Translations under genes and position numbers: made by a program | Assembly: GCA_030704615.1 (NCBI GenBank) | Contig: CM060731.1 | Span: forward strand, 69,978,756 to 70,042,755 | Direction of reading: 5' to 3' | From: Takakia lepidozioides | Taxonomy: Eukaryota; Streptophyta; Takakiopsida; Takakiales; Takakiaceae | Length of the DNA stretch: 64,000 nucleotides | In this document: one piece after another, positions 1 to 12,313 of the stretch | Position numbering within the stretch: the first letter of the stretch is position 1 | How the letters are laid out: each line of letters opens with the position of its first letter | Notes under the pieces: model-generated | What the model was told of the DNA's origin: nothing | The model's input: the letters and a program-made list of their open reading frames with translations, nothing else | The model's database searches: none

Positions 1-987
1 CCATAGCTTCGTAATTGATCACAATATCTCTCAATGGTGGATGACGGGCTCACCTGTAGCAAACAAGAACTTTGCATCACTTATGTCCTTGGTGCCATGA
101 AAGGAGCGTTCAACATCTGTACCGAATGAAACCCTGGCATTTATGTCGGTCTTCATATTACCAGGGATAGATTCCATCGCAAAATTCAGCTGGACCAGGT
201 GCGCTACATTCAACATATGCTGGCACGTTTTGTCTTCACCGATCGCACCCCTTCACCGTCCCTGCCAACCCCCATAGCTATTTGGAATATGTCACTGCAA
301 TGACAGAGCCAACTGAAACCAAATTTCCATACCGGGAGTGCGTTGGAAGTTTGCATTTTGCTGCTCAAGGAACCCGAGTGGACATCTTCTACTCTGTAAG
401 TCATGTAGCCAAGTACTCCGAGTCTCCAAAGCTTCCCCACGTTGGTGTTGTAAAGCGCATTCTCAAATATTTACGTGGATTTCCTGCTTTGCGGATCACA
501 TACACTGCACAGTCCAAGTTTCAAAATCAGCTTGTGGCATATTATAATGCCAATTATGCTGGCAACATGGATGACCGCAAAAGCAGATCTGGGTATGTTT
601 TAATGCTCAATGGAGGCCCGGTGGCATGGGGGAGCCGCAAACAATAATCTTGCACAGCTACCAGCACCACTGAAGCAGAATACATATTGCCACCTAGGAA
701 ATCATTTGGATGTGCCGCCTCTTACATGGTTTACACTACACACAAGCTAGCCCTACAGTTTTGTAGAGCGACAATCAAGTCGCAATTCGTTTGGTATAAA
801 ATCCAGAGTTCCTTAAACGCACCAAATACATTGAAGTGAAGTATCACAAGATCAGAAAAGCTGAAGAGACTTGAGAGATTCGTATTACATATGTTACTAT
901 TACTGACAATATGGCTGATCATATCCTCACCAAAGCCCCCCCTCGTGACAAATTTTGCTGCTTCAAGACTCTACTCGGTCTCATTTA
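1..987 (+). pseudogene. Ty1/copia pol remnant (RT end plus RNase H)
   Basis: This is the decayed 3' end of a copia polyprotein. Frame 1 shows the reverse transcriptase catalytic region as MVDDGL (family YVDD) near base 34, then GLHITRDR and LDQVRYIQ, up to about base 297. The frame then shifts: bases 282-647 carry YRECVGSLHFAAQGTRVDIF and VKRILKYLRG, typical of the RT/RNase H connection. A stop at 645-647 is followed by an RNase H motif, TSTTEAEYI. After another shift, bases 770-987 read DNQVAIRL, KYIEVKYHKIR and NMADHILTKAPPRD, the classic copia C-terminus. At least three stops and two frameshifts make it non-functional. The element is cut off by the window start. Confidence 0.93.
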
Positions 988-1030
988 ATCCACCGTTGTT
1001 GTTGATAGTTCAACCTCATCCTGAGTGGGA

Positions 1031-1330
1031 GTGTTAAATATACAGCGCATATACGGTATGAGGTTGGTAGTGTACTGACCTGTAGATTGAGAAGCTTCTT
1101 GGCATAACAAAGAGAATGATGAGCTTAGCTGAGCTCGTGCATAGTCTTGATAGTGGTGCTTAGTGGTGGTGCAGCGTGTGTCAGAGAGTGAGCGACAGAG
1201 GTGTGGGCAATGATTGTGAAGCTGTGTGTATATTTTCACAATCAGTGTTAATACATCTTTTCTACATCGTTGTGCATAATTTTGGGAGTTAGTACATTGC
1301 ATTATTTCAATATTTAGATAGGTAATACCG
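1031..1330 (+). mobile_element. Putative 3' LTR of the copia remnant
   Basis: About 45 bases after the polyprotein end is a purine-rich stretch (gagtgggag), then TGTTAAATATAC, as expected for a polypurine tract followed by an LTR beginning TGTT. The right end is not defined, because no partner LTR lies in the window; the end given is a guess. Confidence 0.45.
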
Positions 1331-2328
1331 CCTGTAAGCCAGACGCAAATATTTGAGTGCAGCCCCAAGGCGTTTATGCCTAATTTTAACGGTTAAGGCA
1401 ATTGGAGGCCATAATTCATTTATAAACTAATTTGTATATTAGTGGCCTCTGTGTCGTTTGCCCGCAGACGTTGAACTCGAACGTCGAGCTTCTTGACCAT
1501 GAAGACTTCCTACTGGTGCTTGATGGGCTGACACACCAAAGCTGCAGCCAACTCTCTCTTTGCAAGGCCTTCCTACTCGTCGCTTGGGAGCCAACCACCA
1601 CTCTCGTTGCATTATGAGCGAGCTTCTCTCCTTCTCGTTGAATTTCAACTAACTCAGCCTTGTCTATGCCTCGGAATAAAGAATATAAAAATGGTTGTCT
1701 CATGATCCTGCGTTGCCAATACTTCTTGATTGTCAAAGCTAAGATCTATTGCGTAAGAGAGCTGAGAAATAGCTAACTTAAAGTAAACTGCTAATAAACT
1801 AATTTACACATACACATCCAATTTGGAAGCAATCTGAACGTACTAAGACAGTGACATTTTCTTCTTTTCTTTCACACAACAAAATGTAGACCAAAGCTTT
1901 CTTTCAACTTTAAAAGACATGTGCATTTTGCTGGTAATCTTAACCATTTCAATATAAAGCAAGTACAATAGCAAAGAGAACCGTGGTTCCTAAATTTCTT
2001 CAGAACTAAAACCTCGTAAGGCTCTAGGCTTTGAGTCATAATATCATCCACCATCCACTGTGCGAGAGAAGAGACGGGCTACCACTTAGCCATCGCAGCC
2101 AACGTGCAGATCACAGTGTAGCAATATTACTGTGCCGCGATATTTGCTGGAAGCATGTTCCAGCTCTAAAGTCCAGCAGCTCTCATTGCCGAATTATTTA
2201 AAATCTCCTCATCACATTGCCGTAAAATCTAGAAATTTCCTTAAGTATGCTGGAGTACGCTACAGTATTTTGTTGGAAAGAAAATAAATATTTGGCACTT
2301 CAATGCCGAATCAGACTGCCGACTACGA
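1331..2328. other. Intergenic, no gene seen
   Basis: AT-rich sequence with stops in all frames. Short open frames at 1416-1736 show no recognisable domain. Nothing else supported. Confidence 0.5.
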
Positions 2329-2412
2329 CATGTCTTAAAGTGGGCACATCCTCACTATTGTAACATCTTCTTCATTCTCAATTACAAGTCACTCTCTCTC
2401 CATAAATTCTAC
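2329..2412 (+). repeat. Dispersed direct repeat, copy 1
   Basis: About 84 bases beginning at 'tcttaaagtgggcac' and running through 'cactattgtaacatcttc' to 'aaattctac'. They match 3193-3272 with only a few differences. The spacing (about 860 bases) suits the ends of a small LTR-type element or an LTR fragment; no coding sequence lies between. Confidence 0.7.
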
Positions 2413-2587
2413 ATGTATTGGAGCTAGTGCTCAAACGATCCAAAGAACTCTACCGAGAGTCGACTTAAGACTGTCATATTAGTAGATAAGATAGTCAAAC
2501 AACTATTTAAGAATATCTAAGGTCTTCATGATCTAAAACATATTATATGTAAAACAAAACTTTGCATCAATATAGTACACCATAAAC

Positions 2588-2710
2588 ACCTAAATGTAGT
2601 ACAAGGAATGTTCATGGTGACAAAAATGCAACGAAGTCAAAGTCATGGAGACCTAAATGTGGTACAAAGGAATATTCATGGTGACAAAAATGCAACGAAG
2701 TCATGGGGAC
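2588..2710 (+). repeat. Two-copy 63-bp tandem repeat
   Basis: The stretch starting 'acctaaatgt' and including 'ttcatggtgacaaaaatgc' occurs at 2588 and again at 2651. It is a head-to-tail duplication with a few substitutions and small indels. Confidence 0.8.
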
Positions 2711-3192
2711 AATTACGTTGTTAATGATGCTTGGAGTTCCAACAAACTTATTTCAGAATCTTCATAGAGTATGCCATGCGGCATCAATTTAAGAAAGAAA
2801 TCTACGGTGTCATCACAACAGCACCCCTAATGGTGCATTTAAACTTCAAATGAGTAATTTCTCCAACGAGAACTTCCATTTGAAAATTAGGTTGTCTCTA
2901 ATTTGATAGCAAGCTGGTCTTAACAACGACTTCCACTTTGACGTGAAGGAAGTCTCAATTCGACCAAGGGAGCACATGCTAGAGGACGTTGGCCAACGCC
3001 AACCTCTATACATCTCATTTTTTCAAAAACTAAGATTATGTGAATATGCATTGATAGCATTGTTGGACAAAAAATAGGGCCATTGTAATTTAGACTCTTG
3101 AATGTTTTGAGTGAAAGAAGGGTGTTGAAAGTCAATCCTAACATTCAACGTATCTTAGACCTATTGGTTGTCTCAATAATAGTGAGTTTTCA

Positions 3193-3272
3193 CATATCTT
3201 AAAGTGAGCACACACTCACTATTGTAACATCTTCTTCATTCTCAATTCCAAGTCACCCTCTCTAAATTCTAC
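3193..3272 (+). repeat. Dispersed direct repeat, copy 2
   Basis: Second copy of the repeat at 2329-2412, in the same orientation, sharing 'cactattgtaacatcttc' and the 'aaattctacc' end. Confidence 0.7.
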
Positions 3273-3392
3273 CTGACTTACTCTAAAATGGTTGTCTATC
3301 TACGTATGATATATATAGTGTGAAGTCGTAGAGAAGGTTGGTTTGATTCAGTTTGTGTGCACACACACACACTTCCTGTTTTTCTCTAAGAG

Positions 3393-6300
3393 TTAATGGG
3401 CATTATTCATATGGACGAGATTGTAGTAGGCGCCCTCCCTCCCCTTCGCTAGGAGTTCATCGTGCTTGCCTTGTTCCAGAATCACACCGTCCTGAAGCAC
3501 TGCGATGGTGTCTGCATTCTTTATCGTCGCCAACCTGTGGAATACCCGTGATCATGCCACATAAGTATTCGCCAAGCGAATTGATATTTGAGTACAACTG
3601 CATGCACGTGATTGACAGCTTTAAATGGGCACCTGATGCAAATCCCTTCCAAGTAACTCGACATATAACACTCTACGCTGTTAGAAGTGGCCGTCATTTT
3701 AAATGGAAATCTTGTCCAGATCTTGTAATGTTGAACCTGTAATTATCCTTTTGACAGACTTGTTTTGAATCTACAGGGCATATAGTACAAATTCTGCTTG
3801 GTTGTCCTACTTTCTAGTCTTGAGGGCACATATTCTTTGTATGCTTGTTCGTCCATATCTACTCTTCAGTTTAGATGCCAAGCACGGACAAAAGCTGAAC
3901 TGCACTCTCAGACTTTGCGGACCAGCTCTCCCTTTTGCTATCTAGTTGAAGAACTTTGAGGGTTGAGCTTCCCCTGGAAGTTTGGAGATCGTTAAATTCT
4001 TCTTTCCCATCAATTGATAGATACATAACGTGTGAAATATACTGCACGGTGAATAAGTCCGTTACCTGTGAGCCACCACAATTGTAGTTCTACCAACCAT
4101 CATGCCGTCGAGTGCCTCCTGCACCACCCGCTCTGATTCAGCATCCAGGGCACTGGTAGCCTCGTCCAAAAGCAGTATTCTGGGATTTTTCAGAATCGCC
4201 CGGGCTATTGCAATCCGCTGCTTCTGGCCCCCGGACAGCTGCAGTCCCCGGTCACCAGTAAATGTCGAGTAGCCATCCGGCAGTGCACTGCACAGGAAGA
4301 TTATCAATTATGATCAGGTATTTGCTAGGATCGTTATAGCTCAGGACTGCTGCACTGGGGGTCTGATAGGTTATTGTTGTGATTGTCGACCGCAAACATC
4401 GCATGATCATGCGATCCGAATTTCACAGGAAGCTAAGTTCTAGGTTCAATGTTATCCAGCCGCGACTGTTACACTTCACATAATAACTTTCCACAATCTA
4501 TCTACATGTACGCGTGAGACTTCTCTCCTGCCACTGTGGACTGTATGACCTTTTTGAACTTGTCTGATTTCCATAGATCACCTGGGACTATCAATTGATC
4601 AATCAAATATTTCACCTGATGAAGTTGTGGGCATTGGCAGCGCGTGCTGCCTCAATGACCTCGGCTTCTGTGGCTCCTTCCTTCCCGTATGCTATGTTAT
4701 CTCGTATGGACGATGCAAATAGGGTTGGTTCCTGATTCACTAGTCCGATATGTTTACGCAGTGACCGCAGATGTAGAGTGCGTATATCTCTACCATCAAT
4801 GAATACCTTTCCCTGTAAAGGATCGTAGAATCTCTCTATGAGGCCTATTATTGTAGACTTCCCAGACCCACTCTGTCCAACCATGGCAGCTGTGCGCCCA
4901 GCTTGGACTTTGATGCTGAAGCCCTTGAAGATCATAATGTCAGGCCTGGCAGGGTATGCAAAATGAACATTCTTAAGCTGCACATGGCCTTGCACTGCCT
5001 CGACTTTCTCAGCTTCTTCAACATCAGCGTCAATCTCTGTTTTGCGGTCGAGAATGTCAAACACTGATTCTATGGCAACCGACGCCTTTGCAATGTCGGG
5101 AGCTAAAGCTCCAGCCTCTCCGATTGTTCTACTTGTATTCACAAAAACCAAAAAGACCTTGAAAAACGCCCCAAATGTTGCCTCCCTTCGTTTGGTTAGC
5201 TGACCACCATAATAGTAGACCAAGGCCATGGATCCAAACGCACAAAAATTGGCAATCGCAAAAGTTATTCCTGCTATCTGCGACCGTCGCGACATCGCTT
5301 TTCTTGGCCCCTCCAGTTTTTCCTCAAAAAGTGCAATGATTTTGTCCTGAGCAGAGAATGCAGTGATAGTGCGGTGTTGTGCTACTCCCTCGCTCGCCAC
5401 CTGACTGGCTCCCATTTGTGCAATTGCCGTCTTCTTTGCAAATGACACCAACAGTGCCTATCATTCATGCACAGTCCGGTTGTTTAGTGCACTGAGTTTG
5501 ACATGGTTGGCCATCGATTGACAAGCGTCGTGTTCAGATGAATTCATGAACATTACTTGAATTTGACCAGTATAAATTTGCTTGCAAGCTTGCAGATGCA
5601 GTCAATTGATCATGAATGAAGAAGCCAACACTTTCCACTCATCACTTTGCCTCTAACTATCTTCCTTTCTCTCTCCCCCTAAGTATACTGACCAGTGCGA
5701 ATAAACATCTCGAAACGACTTTCCACGAACTCTACCCATATCAAAATCGACAAATTCCAGAACAATCATCAATACTAAGGTCCGGACTACCAAATTCCCA
5801 CAAAGTTGAAGACAAATGCCTAGCACATCATGGATTAATAGGTATAATCATGAGTACCAGTCCTGGTTATAGAGGAATATTTAAGACGGTTCGTAGCTCT
5901 GTACCTTCTTGATGTAATAGCAGAAGATGATCAGTGGATGCAGAACGATGATAACCACTCCAAACCTCCATGAGACAATGAAGCAGATGATCCAGCTAAC
6001 AGCTACCATACTTAGCGATCCTGCAAGCAGTGAAACTCGATCACCAATAACAGCCCGGAGCATGTTTGCATCGGAGGCGAGGCGTGAACAAATTGAACCA
6101 CTGGAGTTCTCATCCCTATCAAACCATCCCACCTCAAATTTAAGAACGGACGAGAGCATCAGCTGGCGCGCGCGTTTTGTCAACTGCTCACCAGCCACCG
6201 CAAAATAATAGTGCTGGAGGATGTTCGTTCCCAAGAAGAATACACACAATGCGATCAAAACGGCTGCATATATCTTCATGTGGTGCCAGAGCCTGTGGTG

Positions 6301-8725
6301 TTGGGAGCTAGCTATAGTATAGTAATCGTTAGTCACACATCCGACGATGTAAGCATAGAATGGGTTTGCAAATCCAAACCCAACTGCTCCGAGGAGACCA
6401 AGAAGTCCCTGCTTCCATTCTGGCCTGTTGAGCGATAGAACCCGAGAGAATGAAGCCGGTTTCAATACTTGGGGCTCTTCCGTCTCTGGCTCCAGACCCA
6501 CATCCGACGGCCTTTGGTAACCGAAAGATTCCCTTGTCCTGGCCGGAGAATCCCTTGCCCAGCCCGGAGATGCATCCAGGTCGCTGCTCAGAGAAAAACG
6601 ACGTCCCGGGGTTCGACGTCCTGGGGTTCCACGTCCCGGGGTTCCACGTCCCGGGGTTCCATATCCATAGCTTGCTCTTACAGCTTCTTCATTGGAGAGA
6701 GGCTCGGCTGAATCTGCTTCCTGAATGCGTGTGCGCAAAAATATCAACATTGCGATTAGACGCGTGTACATGGGCACAAGCGTAGACGTCAGTGATGATG
6801 GAAGATGGCATTGATACGATAGGGAGTCTGACTAGTGGATCTGTTGACCAAACAACTCTCGCTTGATTAAATGGGTGCATGTGCATTCTGGGCAATCTGC
6901 GCACTACAATGCTAGATATAACTGCCAAAGAAGATGGATCTAGTACTGGTTGGGTACTTCAGCTAATTTTCCTCGAGCTCTGCTATTGCCGCTGGTTTTT
7001 GCAACGGGGTCTTTCTTTCTGTGTATTAAAGAGGAAAACCACGGTTGACACATGCATGCATTCATCTGAAATATCTGAGAATCAATTTTCGACTTTGAAC
7101 AAAGCTTCAGGTGTGAGTGCGGAGGGTTGCGTCTGGATGTACAGTACTTAACTACGAGGGATCATGGTTCGAGAATCTCAAATTGCGGATCATACAACAC
7201 ACTGTCTCACCTGCTGAGAATTCTGTAATCTGATCAATGCAGAATATGCACCTCCCTCTCCTTTGGAAAGAAGCTCGTCATGGCTACCCATCTCCACCAC
7301 CTTGCCTGACATCAAGACAGCTATGGTGTCAGCATTGCGCACCGTCGTGAGCCTGTGGGCGACCACCACGGTGGTGCGACCAGCTGCAGCTCTCTCCAGG
7401 GCCTGTTGGACCACTTTCTCCGATTCCGCATCAAGGGCACTAGTGGCCTCGTCGAGCAGCAGCACGGATGGCTTCTTGAGCATCGTTCTGGCTATGGCGA
7501 TGCGTTGCTTCTGCCCCCCTGACATTTGTACTCCTCGCTCACCCACCTTCAGCAAAATTTAACATAATTTTTATCATGTGACATATTGATCACTCAAAAA
7601 CTTTGCTAGAGAAAATATGATCAAGTACATAGGTACCCAGCATGGTCAATAGTCAATAGAACCCTATGTGTTGTAACATCTGCCAAGGGGGCCGAATCAT
7701 GGCAAGAAGGGTAGTTCTCACTTCTCACCTGAGTCTCATAGCCATTTGGCAGCTGGTTGATGAAGTTATGTGCGTTGGCGTTCTTAGCAGCTTCGATCAC
7801 TTCATCCATGGTAGCATGGTCCTTACCATATAGAATGTTTCCAGCTATGGTAGTAGCAAAGAGTGCAGGCTCTTGGCTTACAAGCCCAATTTGCTGGCGC
7901 AACCACTTGAGCTGGAAGTCTTTGATGTTCACGCCGTCGATGAGCACTTCCCCAGCTAATGGATCATAGAATCGTTCTAGCAATGCAATGACAGTCGACT
8001 TTCCTGACCCACTGCCTCCAACCAGAGCAACCGTCTTCCCTGTAGAATTGTTCGGCATCAGTGTTACAAGTACTACAGTAGTTCACAAGGACAATATGCG
8101 GAGCTGGTTGGAGAGCTCTCCAATCTGAAGATAATAACAAACATGTCTAATCGTCAGTGTGACTTGGGTGCACAATCTGTACGTACCTGCGGGTATTTGA
8201 AGACTGAAGTTTTTGAAGATAGGGGCATCCATCCTGGCGGGGTAGGAAAAATCAATGTTGCGAAGTTCCAGATTGCCATGCATTTTGTCCAAAGTCCTTC
8301 CACTTTGATCGTCCACATCGATGGTGGGCACTCGGTCAATCATTTTAAAGATTCTGTAGGCGGCAACCTTCCCTTCCAGAAAACACCTTATGTTTGGTGT
8401 TATGCTTCCTAGTCCCCTGTCGACATTTTAAATCAGGCCACAATCAGTAGCGAGCCCTCGTGACATAGAATGTTGAACGATTCATAGAGTCGGATGCGCT
8501 ATCTCGCTCTCTCTCTCTTGCAGAGTCCTATATGTGATTCAATATGTCAACTGAGATATTATGCAACCTGGCAGTTAAAGTAGGTCACCATACATAACAA
8601 GCAGGTTACCCAAGCTTGAACGCGTGCAAACTTTTATTTTCTCTCCCTCCTTGTATCTATTGAGGCGTCGTTTGGGCAACCACTAGGCTAGAGCAAGAAG
8701 CTATAGCATCGGTCAATACATCATG

Positions 8726-8772
<47 letters not shown>

Positions 8773-11700
8773 CAGGCCTTAGCTGACATCAAAGTACTCT
8801 AGATAATGTTGACACGAGATCTCCTTGAATGATCATTTCAAGAGTGGTAATAGGCTGAATCTTACAAGCCAGCGAAGAGGATGATGTACGCACAAAGCAC
8901 CACCTGTCCGCCGGTGGCTTGACCGTGAATGACCTGATATGTACCATACCACGTCACAAATGCCCATAGACAGAACGATTGACCTGTTAGCCCGATTGCA
9001 AGGCCCTTAGCGAGACCTTGCTTGACTCCCAAAGCTACAGTCGAGTCCAGATCCTCCGAAAACGAATTTAGCGTACGCTTCTCACCCACAAAGGAGTAGA
9101 TAGTTCTGATTGAAGAGATTGCCTGCTCTGCAACTTTGCCTGCCTTTATATAGGCCTTCTGTATGCGCATTGCCAGATCCAAGAGGGCACGGCCATACAT
9201 TAACCCAGGAAGCAACAAGAATGGTACGAAGGGCGTGACAGCGAGAGCGAGCCTCCATGCGAGATAGTATCCCATACCCAAGCCAGCAATAAACAGGGAA
9301 ACGTTCTGTATTGTGTTACCCACCTGCAGTCACAGACCCACTAGGCTATGAGCTCAGCATCTTACAAAAAGATCTGCAAGCTAATAGGGTATATGACACT
9401 TCCGCACTTTTACAACAGTGCTCACCAACAAAGGAAAGTTTGTGTATACGTGAAAGCACCTTCTCGCTAATTGCATCCTGGAGGGTTAGGGTGTCGGCAG
9501 AAACGCTGGCGACTATGGCGGAGGTACTGCTACTCTGCATGTCAAAGAAACCCACGTTCTGGCGAAGAATGGACCGTACATACTTGGCGCGTATGCGCCC
9601 TGCCTGCCTCTCGCCCGTGTACATCCAACAATATACCTCTGCACTTCCATGATACGTATTTTGTTACATCACAAAACGTCCGATCACAGGTCAAAGTATG
9701 GATCCACAGACTCTGGATAACGATCAATCATGGTACAGTTGATGTAAAAGGCACAAATTTGAGTACTCGATCATTGAAAAAAGATTAGGTGGAGCCCTTC
9801 TAGATTATCATTTGAAAGTTTCTCTGGAGGAACCCTCTGGAACATTCAATCACTGAATCCTGGTTGAACTTCAGCCCAACTGATTTAAGCTGAAACCAGA
9901 CCACCTAGGAGGCGGTTACCCTTACCATGGAAAACTGTAAGGGAGCCTAGGTAGGATGTTTCAATTTTCTCAACCTTTCAAAAACGATTTCAAGACCAGA
10001 ATCTACATACATGACTTGCTTGTCAGAACTTAAGACCTGTCGCCTTTGCAGACTTTCAAGAGCACAGAGGAAGATCCAGAAGCTGCAGATGATTTCTCCT
10101 CAGACAAGAGTTTATTGTGGATGACACTCGCTAGGTACCTCTTTTACGGATCACACGGTCTTAGTTGTACAATCTTGCAGATTAGCTGTAGGGATCTTCT
10201 AGCTTGAGTGTATTTTGAGATATTTCTAGCCAGCTCGACTAATTTACATTAACTATGATCAACTGGTCAGGACTGTCAGCTCACAATTTCAAAACTTAGG
10301 CGGTCCAAGGCTATTAACGAGACTGCATTGCCCTTTAAATTTTCATCATATACGTAGAGACGGCATACCGAAATAAGATGACACCATGGCGACGATGGAA
10401 ATGTAAAGCATGACCAGCGAGCCCTGCACCCACATGATACCACCAGTACTTAGTTAAAGATCATCTTCACAATGTTGTTTATCCAGGAATTCTGGTTCAA
10501 AATGAAAAATATATGCATGCTAGTTCTTATATCACGATCAGAGAACTTCGAATCATAATTCTGCTGTCCTGTATACAGTCAAAGGATATCCTTGACCTAT
10601 CCTTGAATAGAATGTTTGGACAATGCCAAACAGGCTCATAGAGCGGCAACACAGATAGCACCATGCCAGGGAAACCTGCGTCTCATGACCGGAATTAAAT
10701 TCCAGTTGTGCTTTACACATGTGAATTCGTTAGTCGGGCAAGACCAGTGTATTAATTAATCTAAGGCACCCAGGAAGGGACCTAGAGACTATGTAATTTA
10801 GTGTGTACCTACGCAAGTTTATGATCGTGTTTGGAGGAGATTTCTAATTTAGGAAGTCTTGAATTCACGTTCGAAGGCCTTCTGCTGAATTTCCTGAGCA
10901 CTCTTGTAGTAGGTACATGTTCATCGAAATAAAAGGCAACAGGCTTTTCAGGAAAGCATTGAATAATTTGACTAAGATATTTCGTGCCCATTACCTCCGT
11001 AAGACCAAAGGTGAGCACAGACGTAGACCTCTAGAGCTCACTTTGCTGGCGTCGGGTTTATGCTCACGATCATGGGCCACTCAAGTGACATACTCTTAAG
11101 TGAAAACGGTCTTACCTTTGACACCTCCCTTGCTGCAGCGCTTGGGTCTGAAAACTGCAAGCTTGCAAATTTGCTGATCACATGGCTCTGAACGTATGCA
11201 ATGCTAGGCCAAATGAAGCCACCGAGGATGGCGGAGATGGTCCCTACTGTCATCAACGCCACGTCAAGAGCATCTGCGTACTTGAAAAGTTGGAAGTAAG
11301 GTACTAACTGCCGCTCCACAGGGGCTTCTTGAATCATGGGTTTTGACTCAACATTGGGCTTCTCGGGATCCCCTTTCCCAGCATCAATCCTTTGTGAGCC
11401 CTTTATCTCTGAGGAAAATAGGTCGCCCTTTGGAAGCTTGTCGTCTTCATCCACTATAAATTTGCTGCCTCTCCTTGACATGAACGGAGAGGACCCTACA
11501 GAGATGAAAGCTTCAACAGAGACGTCAGACGCCCACGGAGTCCCTGACCGAAACGCACCTATTACATGAGGGGAACGGTATGGAAGGCCCACATCGAAGA
11601 ACTCCTCGCTTGCACCATTTTGCGGCGTTCTGGCATCCTCGTAGACATGTCGTCGATGGAGATCCGGATACACTCGATGTACTGACAAACCACTAGGGCT

Positions 11701-11877
11701 GTGCGGTGGATTTCCGGGACGGTCGCTTGGTGATGATTGCGGCTCATATGACGAGTGGCGTGCTGGGCTTCCCCTAGGTAACAACTCGCGGCCTGCCAGG
11801 TCTGCGCGCTGGACGGCAGACAAGCGCGATGATCTCGATCCCTTAACTCCCGACATTCTTTCGTATCTGTTGGACAT
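3393..11877 (-). CDS. ABCB-type full-size ABC transporter (MDR/P-glycoprotein family), 11 exons, 1450 aa
   Basis: A membrane exporter of the plant ABCB family, predicted to be ATP-driven; the substrate is unknown. I assembled eleven exons with GT-AG borders and matching phases: 11877-11116, 10423-10369, 9638-9460, 9323-8866, 8416-8187, 8039-7729, 7546-7211, 6720-5905, 5457-4616, 4287-4066, 3534-3393 (4353 bases). Order: polar N-terminal extension (about 1-200), TMD1, NBD1, linker, TMD2, NBD2. NBD1 has Walker [10 protein letters not shown] (569-577), Q-loop LVSQEP, signature MSGGQKQR, Walker [13 protein letters not shown] and VVAHR. NBD2 has GQSGSGKST (1243-1251), [26 protein letters not shown] and VVAHR. 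All ATPase motifs are intact. At 1450 aa it exceeds the usual ~1250-1300; the excess is the N-terminus and a TPGR-repeat linker. ABCB membership is secure; auxin transport would be speculation. Confidence 0.95.
6600..6662 (-). repeat. 15-bp coding tandem repeat (TPGR linker)
   Basis: Four imperfect copies of a GC-rich 15-base unit within ABCB exon 8 encode [10 protein letters not shown] repeats at residues 798-817, in the linker between NBD1 and TMD2. Because the unit is a multiple of three, copy-number change keeps the frame. Confidence 0.85.
8726..8769 (+). repeat. (CT)n microsatellite
   Basis: An almost pure CT run, with one extra C, lying in ABCB intron 4. Confidence 0.95.
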
Positions 11878-12302
11878 GGAGCTAGCTCAGTGGAATGCCG
11901 GCAGCTGAAGAAAACTTACCTTGTCATCTAGATGACCAACGTTCGACACAAGATCATCGGAGGTAGTAGACAATTTTGAAATGCTTTGAACAAGTCTAGC
12001 AGGCGAAAAGCATCATTCTGAGCCTGGATCATGTGTTGTCACTGTACAAACTCACTTCAATGCAGAATTCGACTTTCTTGCCTCAAGGAATCCACTCTAG
12101 AGACTGGAACTTTGTGTGTTCCGACGGAGAGAGAGCCTCTGCGTCTACAAGCGGGTTCATGAACGACTTGCCAGACCAGAGAACTTCTACACAGTCCTTG
12201 TGTGAGCTCTGCTCCAGCACCTCATCACACTCGACTGGCCCACGACAGACAGCGCAGCCGGATGGGCAAAGAGACTTGAGACGAGACTAAAAGGGGCAGA
12301 CG

Positions 12303-12313
12303 TATTTATTATA
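12303..12313 (-). promoter_or_regulatory. Possible TATA box of the ABCB gene
   Basis: On the minus strand this reads TATAATAAATA, about 425 bases upstream of the ABCB start codon. That would give a 5' UTR of roughly 400 bases. It is the best TATA-like site close upstream, but there is no transcript evidence. Confidence 0.3.

Noticed and set aside
6450-6785. Plus-strand frame with VPGFHVPGF repeats
   Set aside because: It is the antisense reading of the TPGR-coding repeat in ABCB exon 8.
7263-7562. Open frame on the plus strand opposite ABCB exon 7
   Set aside because: It is the antisense shadow of the conserved NBD1 sequence; the minus strand carries the real motifs.
10809-11018. Extra ABCB exon in intron 1
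   Set aside because: The 254-codon exon 1 joins directly in phase to exon 2 at 10423, and the frame shows no transporter similarity.
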